A stretch of DNA of 64,000 nt. Origin: Sorghum bicolor (Eukaryota; Streptophyta; Magnoliopsida; Poales; Poaceae). The position numbers and the translations under genes are program-made. Shown here piece by piece: positions 1 through 9,842 of this stretch. The DNA lies in NCBI RefSeq assembly GCF_000003195.3, contig NC_012876.2:58274407-58338406 (forward strand). Reading direction: 5' to 3'. Below the pieces are notes generated by a model. The model searched no databases. It worked only from the letters and a program-made list of their open reading frames with translations, and was not told the origin of the DNA. Each line of letters begins with the position of its first letter. Positions within the stretch are counted from its first letter, which is position 1.

Positions 1-587
1 TAATGCCCTGTTAAATTTCTAAGAGGAAAACAGAACTCAAGAAAAGTACAAAATACCTTCCAATATAGTTTCATTGAGCCAATAAATGATTTTACGTCCT
101 TCCACCTTGACTTCTAAATTGCTACCTAGTCCACCATTCAGTGATACCAGGCCACGACTTCAGTCTTTCCTTTTTTTATCGTTTGATTTAAACTAACATT
201 TTAGAGGGATGGTACCTGGGATTCTCTTCAAGCACCACAACACATCTCTGTTTTTTTTTTTTTGAAGAGAAACTGTGGACATCTCTGTTTTTCAAGAGTC
301 AACATTGATAATATATTGGTGATGTTGCTCAAACCTCCCCCATGGCTAATATCCTATCTCATTTGTCATATTACTTAGAAAGATATGTCATATGTACAGC
401 TGATACCTTCCACGTAATATTAAATAATTTATTTCTATTGCATAACAAAAAGAACAATTTATTTAAATGCTCCACGTCTGCAACATAAGTCGACAATTTA
501 GATTATGCTACCAAAGCAATGAACCAAAATTTCCACATTTAGATCTCCCAAACACTAGTCACATAGATGAGCAGCGACGTCACTGGC

Positions 588-607
588 TCACACACACACA
601 CACACAC
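588..607. repeat. (CA)n microsatellite
   Basis: About ten CA units in a row. Confidence 0.9.
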
Positions 608-1202
608 TAGTTACTTGAAGACCCGAGATATAAATTGGAGACCTGATCAACCCCTTTCTGGAAGTCCTTATAATTTGGCCTACGTATGCAGCTAATCTAA
701 AGCCCCGTTCCTCAGCCTTCATAAAATTTATACGCCAATTTTCACAATTGAAGCAGACCATTTCAGTAGTTTCCATACACACAGCAGAACCAGAAGTGAT
801 AATTACACTGAAGTTCCCCCAAGATTGTGCTCGTTTGGTCAGGGACTGAGGGAAGTTACTTGTCAATTATTCATGGCTCAGCAGTCAGCACCATCTTTAC
901 TGCTAGGACAAGAAACCATAGCCCAGCGAACACTACCACAACAGAGATCCCCATTACCGAATTGTTCGATCCCCAATGGCCTAGAACCCGCCGTCTCCCC
1001 CGTCAACCCACCGCGCCCGCGAGATCCCAACCCGAGCTACGCATCCAAAACGCCCAGATCCAGGCACTAGTCCAGCAAACAGACGACGCCAGGCCTAAGA
1101 CAGATTGGATCAACGGAGAGCGTGCGCAAGAACGAACACGAGGAATGCAGCAGGCGACAGCAACCAGGAACGGAAGCGGGAAAAAGGTAACAGGAGCAGT
1201 AC

Positions 1203-1290
1203 CCTTGCTGTCGGCGGCCCCGGCGGCGGAGAGCAGGAACGCCGGCAGCAGCAGGGCGGCCAGCACCGGCCGCGCGAACATCGTCGCCAT
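1203..1290 (-). CDS. First exon of a secreted/membrane protein gene (partial)
   Basis: The ATG at 1290 opens a reading frame beginning MATMFARPVLAALLLP, a typical signal peptide (short N-region, long Leu/Ala core, small residues before a likely cleavage site near residue 25). The frame runs into a plausible donor (AAGG|GTACTG) near 1203. The DNA around 1200-1600 is GC-rich, and a TATA-like CATAAAAG lies on the minus strand near 1513-1520, fitting a promoter and 5' UTR. Later exons should lie further left and may leave the window. Weak exon-like stretches on the same strand are near 600-830 and 60-160 (the latter ends in GGAAG|GTATTT), but I could not build a recognisable protein from them. 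The mature protein is therefore unidentified. Confidence 0.45.
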
Positions 1291-1767
1291 CCGATGATCC
1301 TTTGCTTGCGCCCCCCGCAACGCGCGCGGGCGGGCAGAGGACAGTTTGGGATCTAGCAGGAGCTCCTGCTTGCGCGTGTGTGCTGTGCCTGTGCGTGCGC
1401 GCGAGCTCGGCTGGGAGTGTGGGAGTGGAAGGAGAACTGGAGCAGGGTGAGCTGGCGAGCAGAGGTATCTCTTGTTCTCTTCTCCCGTTCGATCTGCGCT
1501 GCGAGCTCGCTCTCTTTTATGGCTTTTTTCGTGCGCACCTGCTCCGCTGCTCTCTCGCCGCATGTGTCATGTGTGTCGGCCGTGCGATTGCCGTTGGCGT
1601 GGATTGACCAAAGTGCCCCTGCCGACTATTTTCGGTTAGAAGACAGCCTTCTATCGGCGAGGGAAAAAAAAAAGGAGCAAGTGACCAACCGACAACTTCT
1701 GTGTGCCTGATCAGCTCCATTTCTAGCTATCTGCATCTGCCCTTGTCTGCGAAAAATAGCAACCGAC

Positions 1768-2327
1768 GCTTTTATTTAGATTTTTAACACTGTAACATTT
1801 TTGTTTTTATTTGTCAAACATCATGAAGTAACTAGGCTTAAAAGATCATCTCGCGATTTACAGATAAATTATGCAATTAGTTTTTGTTTTCATCTATATT
1901 TAATGCTCCATGTATGTGCCGCAAAATTCAATACGATGGAGAATCTTAAAAAGTTTTTGGTTTTGGGGTGAACTAAGACCCTGTTTAGATTAGAGATGAA
2001 AATTTTTTGGGTGTCACATCGAATGTGTCGCAAGGATGTCGAGAGGAGTTTTTAAAAACTAATAAAAAAACAAATTACATAGCTCGTCAGGAAACTACAA
2101 GACAAATCTAATAAGCATAATTAATCTATCATTAGCACATGTGGCTGTAGCACTTAAGACTAATCATAGAGTAACTAGGCTTAAAAGATTCGTCTCGTGA
2201 TTTTCAACCAAACTGTGTAATTAGTTTATTTTTTATGTATATTTAATGTTCCATGTATGTGTCCAAAGATTCGATGGGATTGATGAAAAAATTTTGGATG
2301 AGAACTAAACAGGGCCTAAACAAGGCC
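1768..2327. mobile_element. Tourist-like MITE with a nested copy
   Basis: The outer element has a degenerate left end near 1768 (TTTATTTAG) and a clean right end, CTAAACAAGGCC, at 2316-2327 once the nested copy is removed. Internal family hallmarks are visible: CACTGTAACATTTTTG, ATTTAATGCTCCATGTATG and AAGTTTTTGG. It is split after GAACTAA at 1976 by a second copy. The superfamily (PIF/Harbinger, Tourist) is inferred from the three-base TWA-type target duplications seen on family members here. Confidence 0.75.
1977..2316. mobile_element. Tourist-like MITE nested in a relative
   Basis: Terminal inverted repeats are GACCCTGTTTAG on the left and CTAAACAGGGCC on the right. The element is flanked by TAA at 1974-1976 and TAA at 2317-2319. 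Removing the element and one TAA leaves CTAAACAAGGCC, the right end of the outer MITE, so the insertion went into the outer copy's own terminal repeat. Confidence 0.8.
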
Positions 2328-2940
2328 TAAATTTCTCGAGCGTCCGATCAATGCTGCTAGTTTAAGCTTTGACCGTCTGATTTGCGTAGCAGTTTAAGCT
2401 CCGTTGCAAAAGGGTCCATATTACAAGAACCTTAGCATCTGAGGTCCTACGTTTAACTCCTCACGAAAGCGAATATTCTATGATTCAATAGCTTTGTGCT
2501 TTTAATCATAGACGACATTCTCGTCGACAGCGAGACACCGCCAATCTTATTTTAAGAATTTATCAGTCCAGTCTTCACATATTCTCACAAGGCAGTGTTT
2601 ATGTGCATGCATCCATTGGGATGAATGTGTATGCTTTATGATTGTCTGCGTTGTAATGTGCAAACTAAAAAGAGTTAAAGCTCTAGTTGTCTACTCTAAC
2701 GAGGTTAAAAGGTTCAAGTGAGAGGGTTCGTCGTCCAAAGCTTGAACCTTAAAAAAGTTGTTTATGAATAGGTAGCCCGATAAAGACGATAAGCGGTCGA
2801 ACACTTGGATAAACAATGGATATAGGAGGTGGAGGAGGTAGATTAGATGAGGCAAAGATTATGACGAAAACAAAGCATGGAGCCCTTAGGAATGAGAAAG
2901 AAAGTGTGGTAGGGCATATCTATCAAGTTAGCTATGGGTA
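2328..2940. other. Intergenic, nothing recognised
   Basis: AT-rich sequence with no coding potential, repeat ends or RNA gene that I can support. Confidence 0.6.
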
Positions 2941-3572
2941 GCAAGAGCATCTTCAGCGGTAGGAAAAATCTCAACCTCAAAACTAGTTATTCGGGAAGCT
3001 ATACTTTTATTTTGGGGGTTTTAAAAGCCTCAACTCCAACGGAACGAGAAAATCTCACCCCAATATCTCCTCTGACATGTAGAGTCAATTTGTCATTTAT
3101 GGAACACTTTCTTCTTTTTTCTCTCCTCGCCTGTTCATTCTCCTCTACATTCCATTCCGCCGACGCTCCTCTTCGTCCATCGCCAGCCTCCTCTGTCGCC
3201 ACTCCCTCCCTTCCTACGTTCCTCCTCCCATATTACACCTCCGCGGCCACCTTTCCTCCTCCACTGTTGTTGCCTCGTTTGTTGGACACATCGTCGAGCC
3301 CCATATGGCTGATCTACGCTTGGCACTGCTCGTCGTGCCGACAATGGAGAAGACTCTGAGACCACTGATCACTTGGAAGACGCCAGGTGCATGCTACCGC
3401 GCGTATTGGGGAGCCAGTCTAGGTCCCTCATCTTTGAGGGGTCGATGGCTAGATTTTAAGCGGCCGAGAAAAAATTGCTCATTGGGGGTGAGACTGGGGT
3501 ACTGCTAGAGCTCTCAAATCTATTAAATTATAGTTTTTCTCATTGGGGGACTATTGAAGATACTCCAAGAGT
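2941..3572. mobile_element. Possible non-autonomous transposon
   Basis: The left end AGAGCATCTTCAGC near 2946 is loosely mirrored by the right end GAAGATACTCCAAGAG near 3555-3570, with the weakly similar stretches ATTTTGGGGG and CATTGGGGGAC inside each end. The middle (3120-3300) is C/T-rich. Reading frames across it look like composition artefacts. No clear target duplication was found, so this is a tentative repeat call. Confidence 0.35.
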
Positions 3573-4011
3573 CGATGGGTTTGTGAAAAGCAAGTAGGAC
3601 GAGAGTAATATGAGAAAGCTTAGCTTAATGGAGTTGTTGCAGAAAAGTGAGGTAATGAGAGGTCAGATGAGAATCTAGGTGTTGCCGGCCCTCAAAACAC
3701 AAACACCTTATCACCTGGTCATATATCATTTTTTCTTCACTTTTTGTCTATGTATCTAAATCTATTCATTTGAGCTTATTAGCTGAATCTAGCTGCCATT
3801 TAGTAGTGCTTTTCTTTTACAACAAATCAACGAACAGTATTTCCTATCATAGCTTTTCAGCGAAGTGAACAGGGAGCTCAGTTGAGTTGTTTTGAGCATT
3901 GTGTAACGGAGACTATATCTCATAAAAAGAACACAACAAATTGGCATAATCTCAAAGGGCATAGAAAGCCACCTAAGCAACCTCATTAAAGAGTCAAGAA
4001 ATTATCACTTA
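3573..4011. other. Intergenic, nothing recognised
   Basis: AT-rich, no supported feature. Confidence 0.55.
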
Positions 4012-4246
4012 CTCTCTTCGTCCTAAGATAAATAAGCATTTCAAATTTTAAGGCAATCAATCTAGAGTTTAACCAAATATATATTAAAAAATACACTAAT
4101 ACGGAATAAACATTATTAGGTTAATCATGACATCTATTTAGACATACGAATGTTGATAAAATTTCTTAAGAATCTAGTTAAATTTAAAATTAGTCGACTT
4201 CTTGAAATGTGATGTGTGCATTTCTTTTGCGACGGGGAGAAAGGGA
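4012..4246. mobile_element. Stowaway-like MITE (degenerate)
   Basis: Starts CTCTCTTCGTCC after a TA and ends in GACGGGGAGAAAGGG. Internal TTTCAAATTTTAAGG and CTTGAAATGTGATGTG are typical of grass Stowaway copies. Ends are imperfect, so the right border is approximate. Confidence 0.6.
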
Positions 4247-5084
4247 ATATAAAAAAGGTGTACCACAATGAGTAAACTGGCCAATTGATCTTAATAATGG
4301 TTAAAGTGAAGTACAGTAAGCAACATAGACTTAGCTCGTACTATTTAAACTTTTGAACTAGATAAATCTTGAACTGCCTCTACCCACTACTGTCGGTGTG
4401 GTCATTCATAACGATCTATATAGTTTGTATTAAATAGATAGTATTTAAGTGCACCTTTTTTTTTTGGTAATCATGGCTTCAACAAGCCTTTACAGATGGC
4501 AACATGGCAAGGTCGATGATGCGATGAATTTGCAAAATCTCAACTTTTAGGAAATTCGAGAAGAAAAAACTTTTAGGAAAAAAAAGTAAAGTGCGTATTC
4601 CCTGACAAGGCACTATTGAACTCATACGCCCCAAAATTATAGTAAGAAAAAGATGAATCAGTGTCTCACTCTCACCCAAGATTTGTTAATGGTGTTAGCT
4701 TCCTTTGGGCAGTCAGGCACAATTTTCTGAAGAGAATTGTGCTCGGTCCAGGCTGGTGATGCATGTGCCGGCCGGTTCTCAGACGGTGCAAGCACTGAAA
4801 AATCGTGAGTACTCCAAATTTCCAATAATGTATACACACAATGATATAATTTAAGAAAGGACAAGATTATTGTAAGCACATGCACGGAAGGTACCCTTCT
4901 ACGTATATTTCACCAGACTTGCAGTGCTAATGGTTTTCCGTAGACCGCGAAATCCGAACTAATGTGGGCGTCGGCTGATTTCTCCGCGCTGTTTCTGTTT
5001 CGACACTGATAGACTGACTAACCAGTGCTAACAACCGCGTATAATATAAAACTATCATAACGATCTCGTTTCCAGTTTTTTTAA
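4247..5084. other. Intergenic, nothing recognised
   Basis: No gene or repeat ends that I can support. Contains only short T- and A-runs. Confidence 0.55.
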
Positions 5085-5493
5085 GGCACCTTTGGTTACA
5101 TGGACTAAAATTTAGTCCCTATCATATCAAATATTTGAATAAAATTTTTAAACATAATTAGCCTATAATTATTGATAAATTAATTCATGGTTGCTACCGT
5201 AAAACATGCTAATAATGGATTAATCATATTTAATAGATTTGTTTTGCGGATTACTAATAAAATATATAATTTATTTTTTAAATTAGTAACCGAACATCTT
5301 ATGGGCCATCCCATGTGACATCTGATATGGCACCTAGTAAAATGACCTTATTCACTTGTCTGAAAAGTCATAATTGAAAGTGCTATTCCCTGATTTGTTA
5401 TGAGAAAAAACACTGTGGCTAACAGAAAAAATACGACTTATAAGACAAGCGAATGCGAATAGGCTAACTGTAGTCCCTACATCCAAACACCCC
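5085..5493. mobile_element. MITE-like repeat
   Basis: The left side has TTGGTTACATGGACTAAA and the right side TAGTCCCTACATCCAAACACCCC. These are inverted versions of a grass MITE end of the type GGGTGTTTGGAT..GGACTA. Borders and family are tentative. Confidence 0.45.
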
Positions 5494-5663
5494 TAATATA
5501 TTAGTCCATCAACCCATACTTCATGGGCTAGAATCTTAAAAAAACATAAGCATTAGTCATTATTTATAACTAATAAAAAATACTACTCACAGACATGCAA
5601 ATTTTTATATAGCTATGATAAATTTATCAATTATTGGTCCATAATATGTTTTTCATTTATATA

Positions 5664-5860
5664 TATACAGGTGATGTTTGGAACTGCTCCACTCCATGTG
5701 TTTTCAACTGTACTTCACGTTTTTTAGTCAAATGATTTTAGCTTCACCTATCCTATTCGAGGAAATATGGTGGAGTTGTAAGAGTACCTATAAAAATACT
5801 CTACAAACTCTAGTTTTCATGGAACTGCTTCACAATGAAGTTTGTGGAGACAATAGTTCA
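5664..5860. mobile_element. Truncated MITE related to the copy at 41159-41350
   Basis: GATGTTTGGAACTGCTCCACTCCATG and the following TACAAACTCTAGTTTTCATGG match the element at 41159-41350, which has TGTTTGGGACTGTTCTGCTCC and ACAAACTCTATTTTTTATGG. The right terminal repeat is missing here. Confidence 0.55.
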
Positions 5861-6385
5861 CATGGATGGTGAAGAGCTGTTGAAGAGGTTATCGTCCACC
5901 GACGCCGTCATAGTGACACAACGAATCTTGGAGAGTCAAAACATTTCAAGTTTGACCAAAATTATAAAAAATTTATAAAAATTTAGGACTTCAAATATAT
6001 ATACTATAAAAATATAATTAATAAAAAAATCTAATGATATTTAATTAATATCACAAATATTATTATTTTATCATATAAATTTAGTTAAACTTAAAATGCT
6101 TTGCTTATTCATGGAATGCCTTATAAGATGCAGGAGTAGCTTACCCTAAAAAAAAAGATGCAGGAGTAGCACCCCAACCCCAAGTCCCAAAGCCGTCTAG
6201 GCCCACGGTAGGTGGATAGGCTGATGGTCACGTAAGCCCAACCCAATCTATGAAACAATACATATTGTTTCATGGTTTGAACTGGGCCAAGAGCCCAAGA
6301 CGAATGGATTGAGTGGGTTGGTTGACCCATGCACGAAGTCTATTGAAAACCTTATTTCATATCAATATATATGTGCAACACATCA

Positions 6386-6876
6386 GGTCTTGTTTAGATC
6401 TATTTTTTTTTTGAATTTTGACACTGCAGTACTTTCGTTTTTATTTGATAAATATTGTTGAATCATAGAGTAACTAGACTTAAAAAATTCGTCTCGTGGT
6501 TTACAAGCAAATTGTGCAATTAGTTTTAATTTTCATCTATATTTAATGCTCCATGTATATACCGCAAGATTCGATGTGACGAAAAAAATCTTGAAAAGTT
6601 TTTAGTTTTTGAGTGATTCTAAACTAGGGCCTTGTTTAGTTCCGAAAAGTGAAAAGTTTCCGATACTGTAGCACTTTTGTTTGTTTGTGACAAATTTTAT
6701 CCAATTATGGAGTAACTAGGATCAAAAGATTCGTCTCATGATTTACAGGTAAACTGTGTAATTAGTTTTTATTTTCGTTTATATTTAATGTTTCATGCAT
6801 GTGCCACAAGATTCGATATGATGGAGAATCTTGAAAACTTTTTGGTTTTCAGGTTGAACTAAACAAGGCCTAGGCC
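6386..6876. mobile_element. Tourist-like MITE with a nested copy
   Basis: Left end GGTCTTGTTTAG at 6386. The right terminal repeat CTAAACTAGGCC is assembled from 6618-6627 plus 6874-6876, because another copy with its target duplication sits inside it. Internal hallmarks include CACTGCAGTACTTTCG and TTTAATGCTCCATGTATA. Confidence 0.75.
6628..6870. mobile_element. Tourist-like MITE nested in a relative's terminal repeat
   Basis: Terminal repeats GGCCTTGTTTAG and CTAAACAAGGCC, flanked by TAG at 6625-6627 and TAG at 6871-6873. Removing it leaves the right end of the outer MITE intact. Confidence 0.85.
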
Positions 6877-7147
6877 TCAGTTCAGTTACTGCTACTAGTT
6901 CAACCTGAAGCAGACTAAAAAAGAAACACGTGATACATGATACATACTCCACTCCAGTCTACAGCACGTATATATTACAGCTACTATTTTGATAGCAGGA
7001 AATGAAGAAACAGTACTAGTGATTTTTCACTTCTAAATTAACCAATCATCTGTGCCCAAAGCAAATTAAGTTTTCACTTACAGAGTAAATAGATCAATCA
7101 GTTGCATACACATCATGCCCGTGAGGCCGTGATCCGACAACAACATA

Positions 7148-8217
7148 AGCGGCTCTTTAACTTGTCAGCCTGTGCCACTTTGGTCCATGAACTTGCAAAC
7201 TCGAAAAAATGACCCCTGAACTTGTCCGCCTGTGCCACTTTGGTCCATGAACTTGCAAACGCGAAAAAGTGCCCCCTAAACTTGTCGACCTGTGCCACAT
7301 TGGTCCATGAACATGCAAATACGAAAATAACACCAGCTGTATGGCACTATTCTGCCACGTGGCCGCCTCTGGTAGGCCATGCATGGCACCCAGCCTTAGC
7401 AGCCAAGTTCCTGGAACATAGGGTACGTGGTACGGGAACGTGGTACGTGGTATGATATTCTCATAAACTCTGGAACGTAGAGGGTATACAGCTTCGTCTC
7501 GTTCCTTTAAGTTGCGGAACGCGTTCCACTTTCCAAAGGAACGTGTGTCTGGGACGTGGCGGTTGGCTCAAGTAGTTTTACGTATTGTTTTGAACCAAAT
7601 GAGTTCGACCTAGCGTGGTATAGTTTACTGTTGTATATTTTGTTTTATTTTGGGCTGTCCAACTCCAACCATAAGGCTCATTGTAGGTCCAAGCCAATGA
7701 GTCAATCACCAACTATATTTTTTGCCGGTCGCCGCCGCCGGCCGCTCACGGACGGGCATAGCGCAGTATGCACACACACCACGAAGTTCCATAGTCACCT
7801 GGACTGACGTTTCTATGATTGCTTCTGCATATGATTCGCGTTCCACCATATTTGGGAACGACGTTCCATGATGTTCCCGTTCCACGTTTCGGGACGAAGT
7901 TCTCGGAACGGGGAACGTGCCCATGTTCCCGTACCCTGGCTGCTAAGCACCCAGCTGATGTCAACACCATAAACAGTGCCATGCATGGCCTACCAGAGGC
8001 GGCCACGTGGCAGAACAGTGCCATGCAGCTGGTGTTATTTTCGTATTTGCATGTTCATGGACCAATGTGGCACAGGTCGACAAGTTTAGGGGGCACTTTA
8101 TCGCGTTTGCAAGTTCATGGACCAAAGTGGCATAGACGGACAAGTTCAGAGGTCACTTTTTCGGGTTTGCAAGTTCATGGACCAAAGTGGCACAGACCGA
8201 CAAGTTAAAGGGCCGCT
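7148..8217. mobile_element. Fold-back / Mutator-like element with long inverted repeats
   Basis: About 260 bp at the left (7148-7410) reappears inverted at the right (7950-8217). The outer ends are AGCGGCTCTTTAACTTGTC and its near-perfect inverse. Each arm holds three tandem units of about 57 bp built on TTTGGTCCATGAACTTGC, then a non-repeated part with CCACGTGGCCGCCTCTGG. The inner parts (7410-7560 and 7825-7950) are also loosely inverted around GGGAACG and GGGTACG motifs. No transposase frame was seen and no clean target duplication, so the superfamily is inferred from the long terminal repeats only. Confidence 0.7.
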
Positions 8218-8636
8218 AGTGTATTTTACTCTAAATAAATACATGGTTCACTATGACTATAGAGTTCAAACACCTCTCGGATCAGCCGGGACAAACATCT
8301 ATATGCGATTTGCCATAGAAAGAGGTGTTCCAATTCCAACACCTCTGAACTTGACGAGATATGGAGTTGATCTCTGCAGTTGTGAAGCTTAACATACTGA
8401 AGAAAAGAAAGGCCACAAACTGATAGAATAGAAACGCTATAAGCAGCAACAAAAATCCACGAGTATCCTCTCGATCACACACACACGCCGCCATCGCGTG
8501 GCAGTGACATGCATGGCTACACTGCAGAGTGCAGACTACGGACACCATATTCGATCAGGAGCCTACAGCCCTACACTAGCTCGGCGCCGCCTGTCGACCA
8601 TGGCGGCTCTAGTATTCAGGCATCGTCCAGGCGTCG

Positions 8637-9842
8637 TCAGGCTGCCTGCTGCTGAGCGAGCCTCTTCTCCACAGCGCGCTGCACGTAGAAGCGGGACGGC
8701 ATCGACACGCTGCGTCGCCACCGCGTGTACTGCCGCACCATCGCCTTGCTGCTGCCTGCGGACACTGCGGGCACCAGGACCTCACCGGGGCCGCCGACGA
8801 GCGGGACGTGGCTCTGAGCCGACTCGTACATCCATGCCCTGTCCTCCGGCATCGCGTCCTGGTGCAGCGCGCAGCAGCCGAAGCCGACGCGATCAGGCTC
8901 GTGCTCGTCGGCCGCCAGCCGCGCGAGCTCCGGGCACTGGCACCTCAGCGCCGTCCGGCCGCGCGAGAGCTCCGGCGCCCGGAACCGGCGCATCAGGATG
9001 CGGGTCGCCATCGTGTTGTGCCACCTTCGGAGACGGTGCCGGAGCCGGGCCGCACGGGCGGCGGCAGCGTGTTCGTGGCTGCTGCTTCTGCTCTTCGTTT
9101 GCGTTCTTGCCTTCTTGATCGGACGTGGAGGGAGCGGCGGCGGCTCATGTACGAGCCTGCGTCTCCTCTTCGTTTTCGTTCTTGCCTTCTTGGTCGGAGG
9201 TGGAGGAGGGGGCGACGTCGACGGCAGCGGCAGCGGCCCGGCCGCCGCCTCGCCGTCGTCGTCGTCGTCATCCGCAATGCAAGACGGCCACGGCGGGGAC
9301 GACATCCTTTTCTTGCCGGCCTGCAGGTCGTCCGAGCGTGGGCTCGAGAACTGCATCGATGCCTGCTGCTCCTGCTGCTCGGGCGCGGCACAGAGCGCCT
9401 GGAGCGCCTCGTCGCAGAACAGTGCCTGAATTTCCTCGTCGCAGAACAGTGGCGCGAGCCGCTCGATGTCGTCATCAGAGATCGGCGCCTCGACCTCGAC
9501 CTCGAGGTCGTCCAAGGCGAACGGCGGCGGCGTCTCCTGGAACCGAGCGTCGTCGTCCCTGCACAGCAGCTGCGCTTGCAGCTGGAGGGACAGTAGCGGC
9601 GACGGGAGATCATCGTTGTCGGAGAAGGAGAGCAACTCGCAGTGGCCGCTCATTAACGCCTGGAATTCCTCGTCCGTGAACATCGTGTCGCCTTGTGCAT
9701 CCTTCTGAGCGAGTACCGGCGGCGGTGGCGGCGGGGGCATGCTGGCACCTGATGATGCTCGTGACAGGCGGGACGAGCCGTGGAGGGACGGCGTGCAGTT
9801 CGTGGCCATGGCGGAGATTACCGCGGCCATTGGCGGCCGCAA
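8637..9842 (-). CDS. Intronless gene for an acidic/basic low-complexity protein, unknown function
   Basis: One open frame of 401 codons with strong GC content. I do not recognise a domain. In order: a short Ala/Ser N-terminus; a Pro run (about 36-42); an acidic region in which a short motif recurs, TDEEFQAL (56-63), CDEEIQAL (134-141) and CDEALQAL (143-150); an Asp run near 190; then two copies of a basic block, KKARTKTKRRRR and KKARTQTKSRSS, separated by prolines; then an Arg-rich, Cys/His-containing C-terminal third with repeated Trp-Arg patterns. The basic blocks look like nuclear localisation signals and the acidic repeats resemble activation-type segments, so a nuclear role is possible (inference). 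The start could also be Met12. Antisense frames here are composition shadows. It could be a lineage-specific gene or a decayed copy. Confidence 0.5.
   Translation of the reverse strand: MRPPMAAVISAMATNCTPSLHGSSRLSRASSGASMPPPPPPPVLAQKDAQGDTMFTDEEFQALMSGHCELLSFSDNDDLPSPLLSLQLQAQLLCRDDDARFQETPPPFALDDLEVEVEAPISDDDIERLAPLFCDEEIQALFCDEALQALCAAPEQQEQQASMQFSSPRSDDLQAGKKRMSSPPWPSCIADDDDDDGEAAAGPLPLPSTSPPPPPPTKKARTKTKRRRRLVHEPPPLPPRPIKKARTQTKSRSSSHEHAAAARAARLRHRLRRWHNTMATRILMRRFRAPELSRGRTALRCQCPELARLAADEHEPDRVGFGCCALHQDAMPEDRAWMYESAQSHVPLVGGPGEVLVPAVSAGSSKAMVRQYTRWRRSVSMPSRFYVQRAVEKRLAQQQAA

Noticed and set aside
588..866. Minus-strand frame of 92 codons
   Set aside because: Has a possible acceptor and donor but no recognised motif; ends in the CA repeat. 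Mentioned only as a weak exon candidate.
2934..3359. Plus-strand frame of 141 codons
   Set aside because: Ser/Leu/Pro-rich reading of a C/T-rich repeat interior; looks like a composition artefact.
8498..9708. Several long frames opposite the 8637-9842 gene
   Set aside because: Arg/Ala-rich shadows of a GC-rich coding region.
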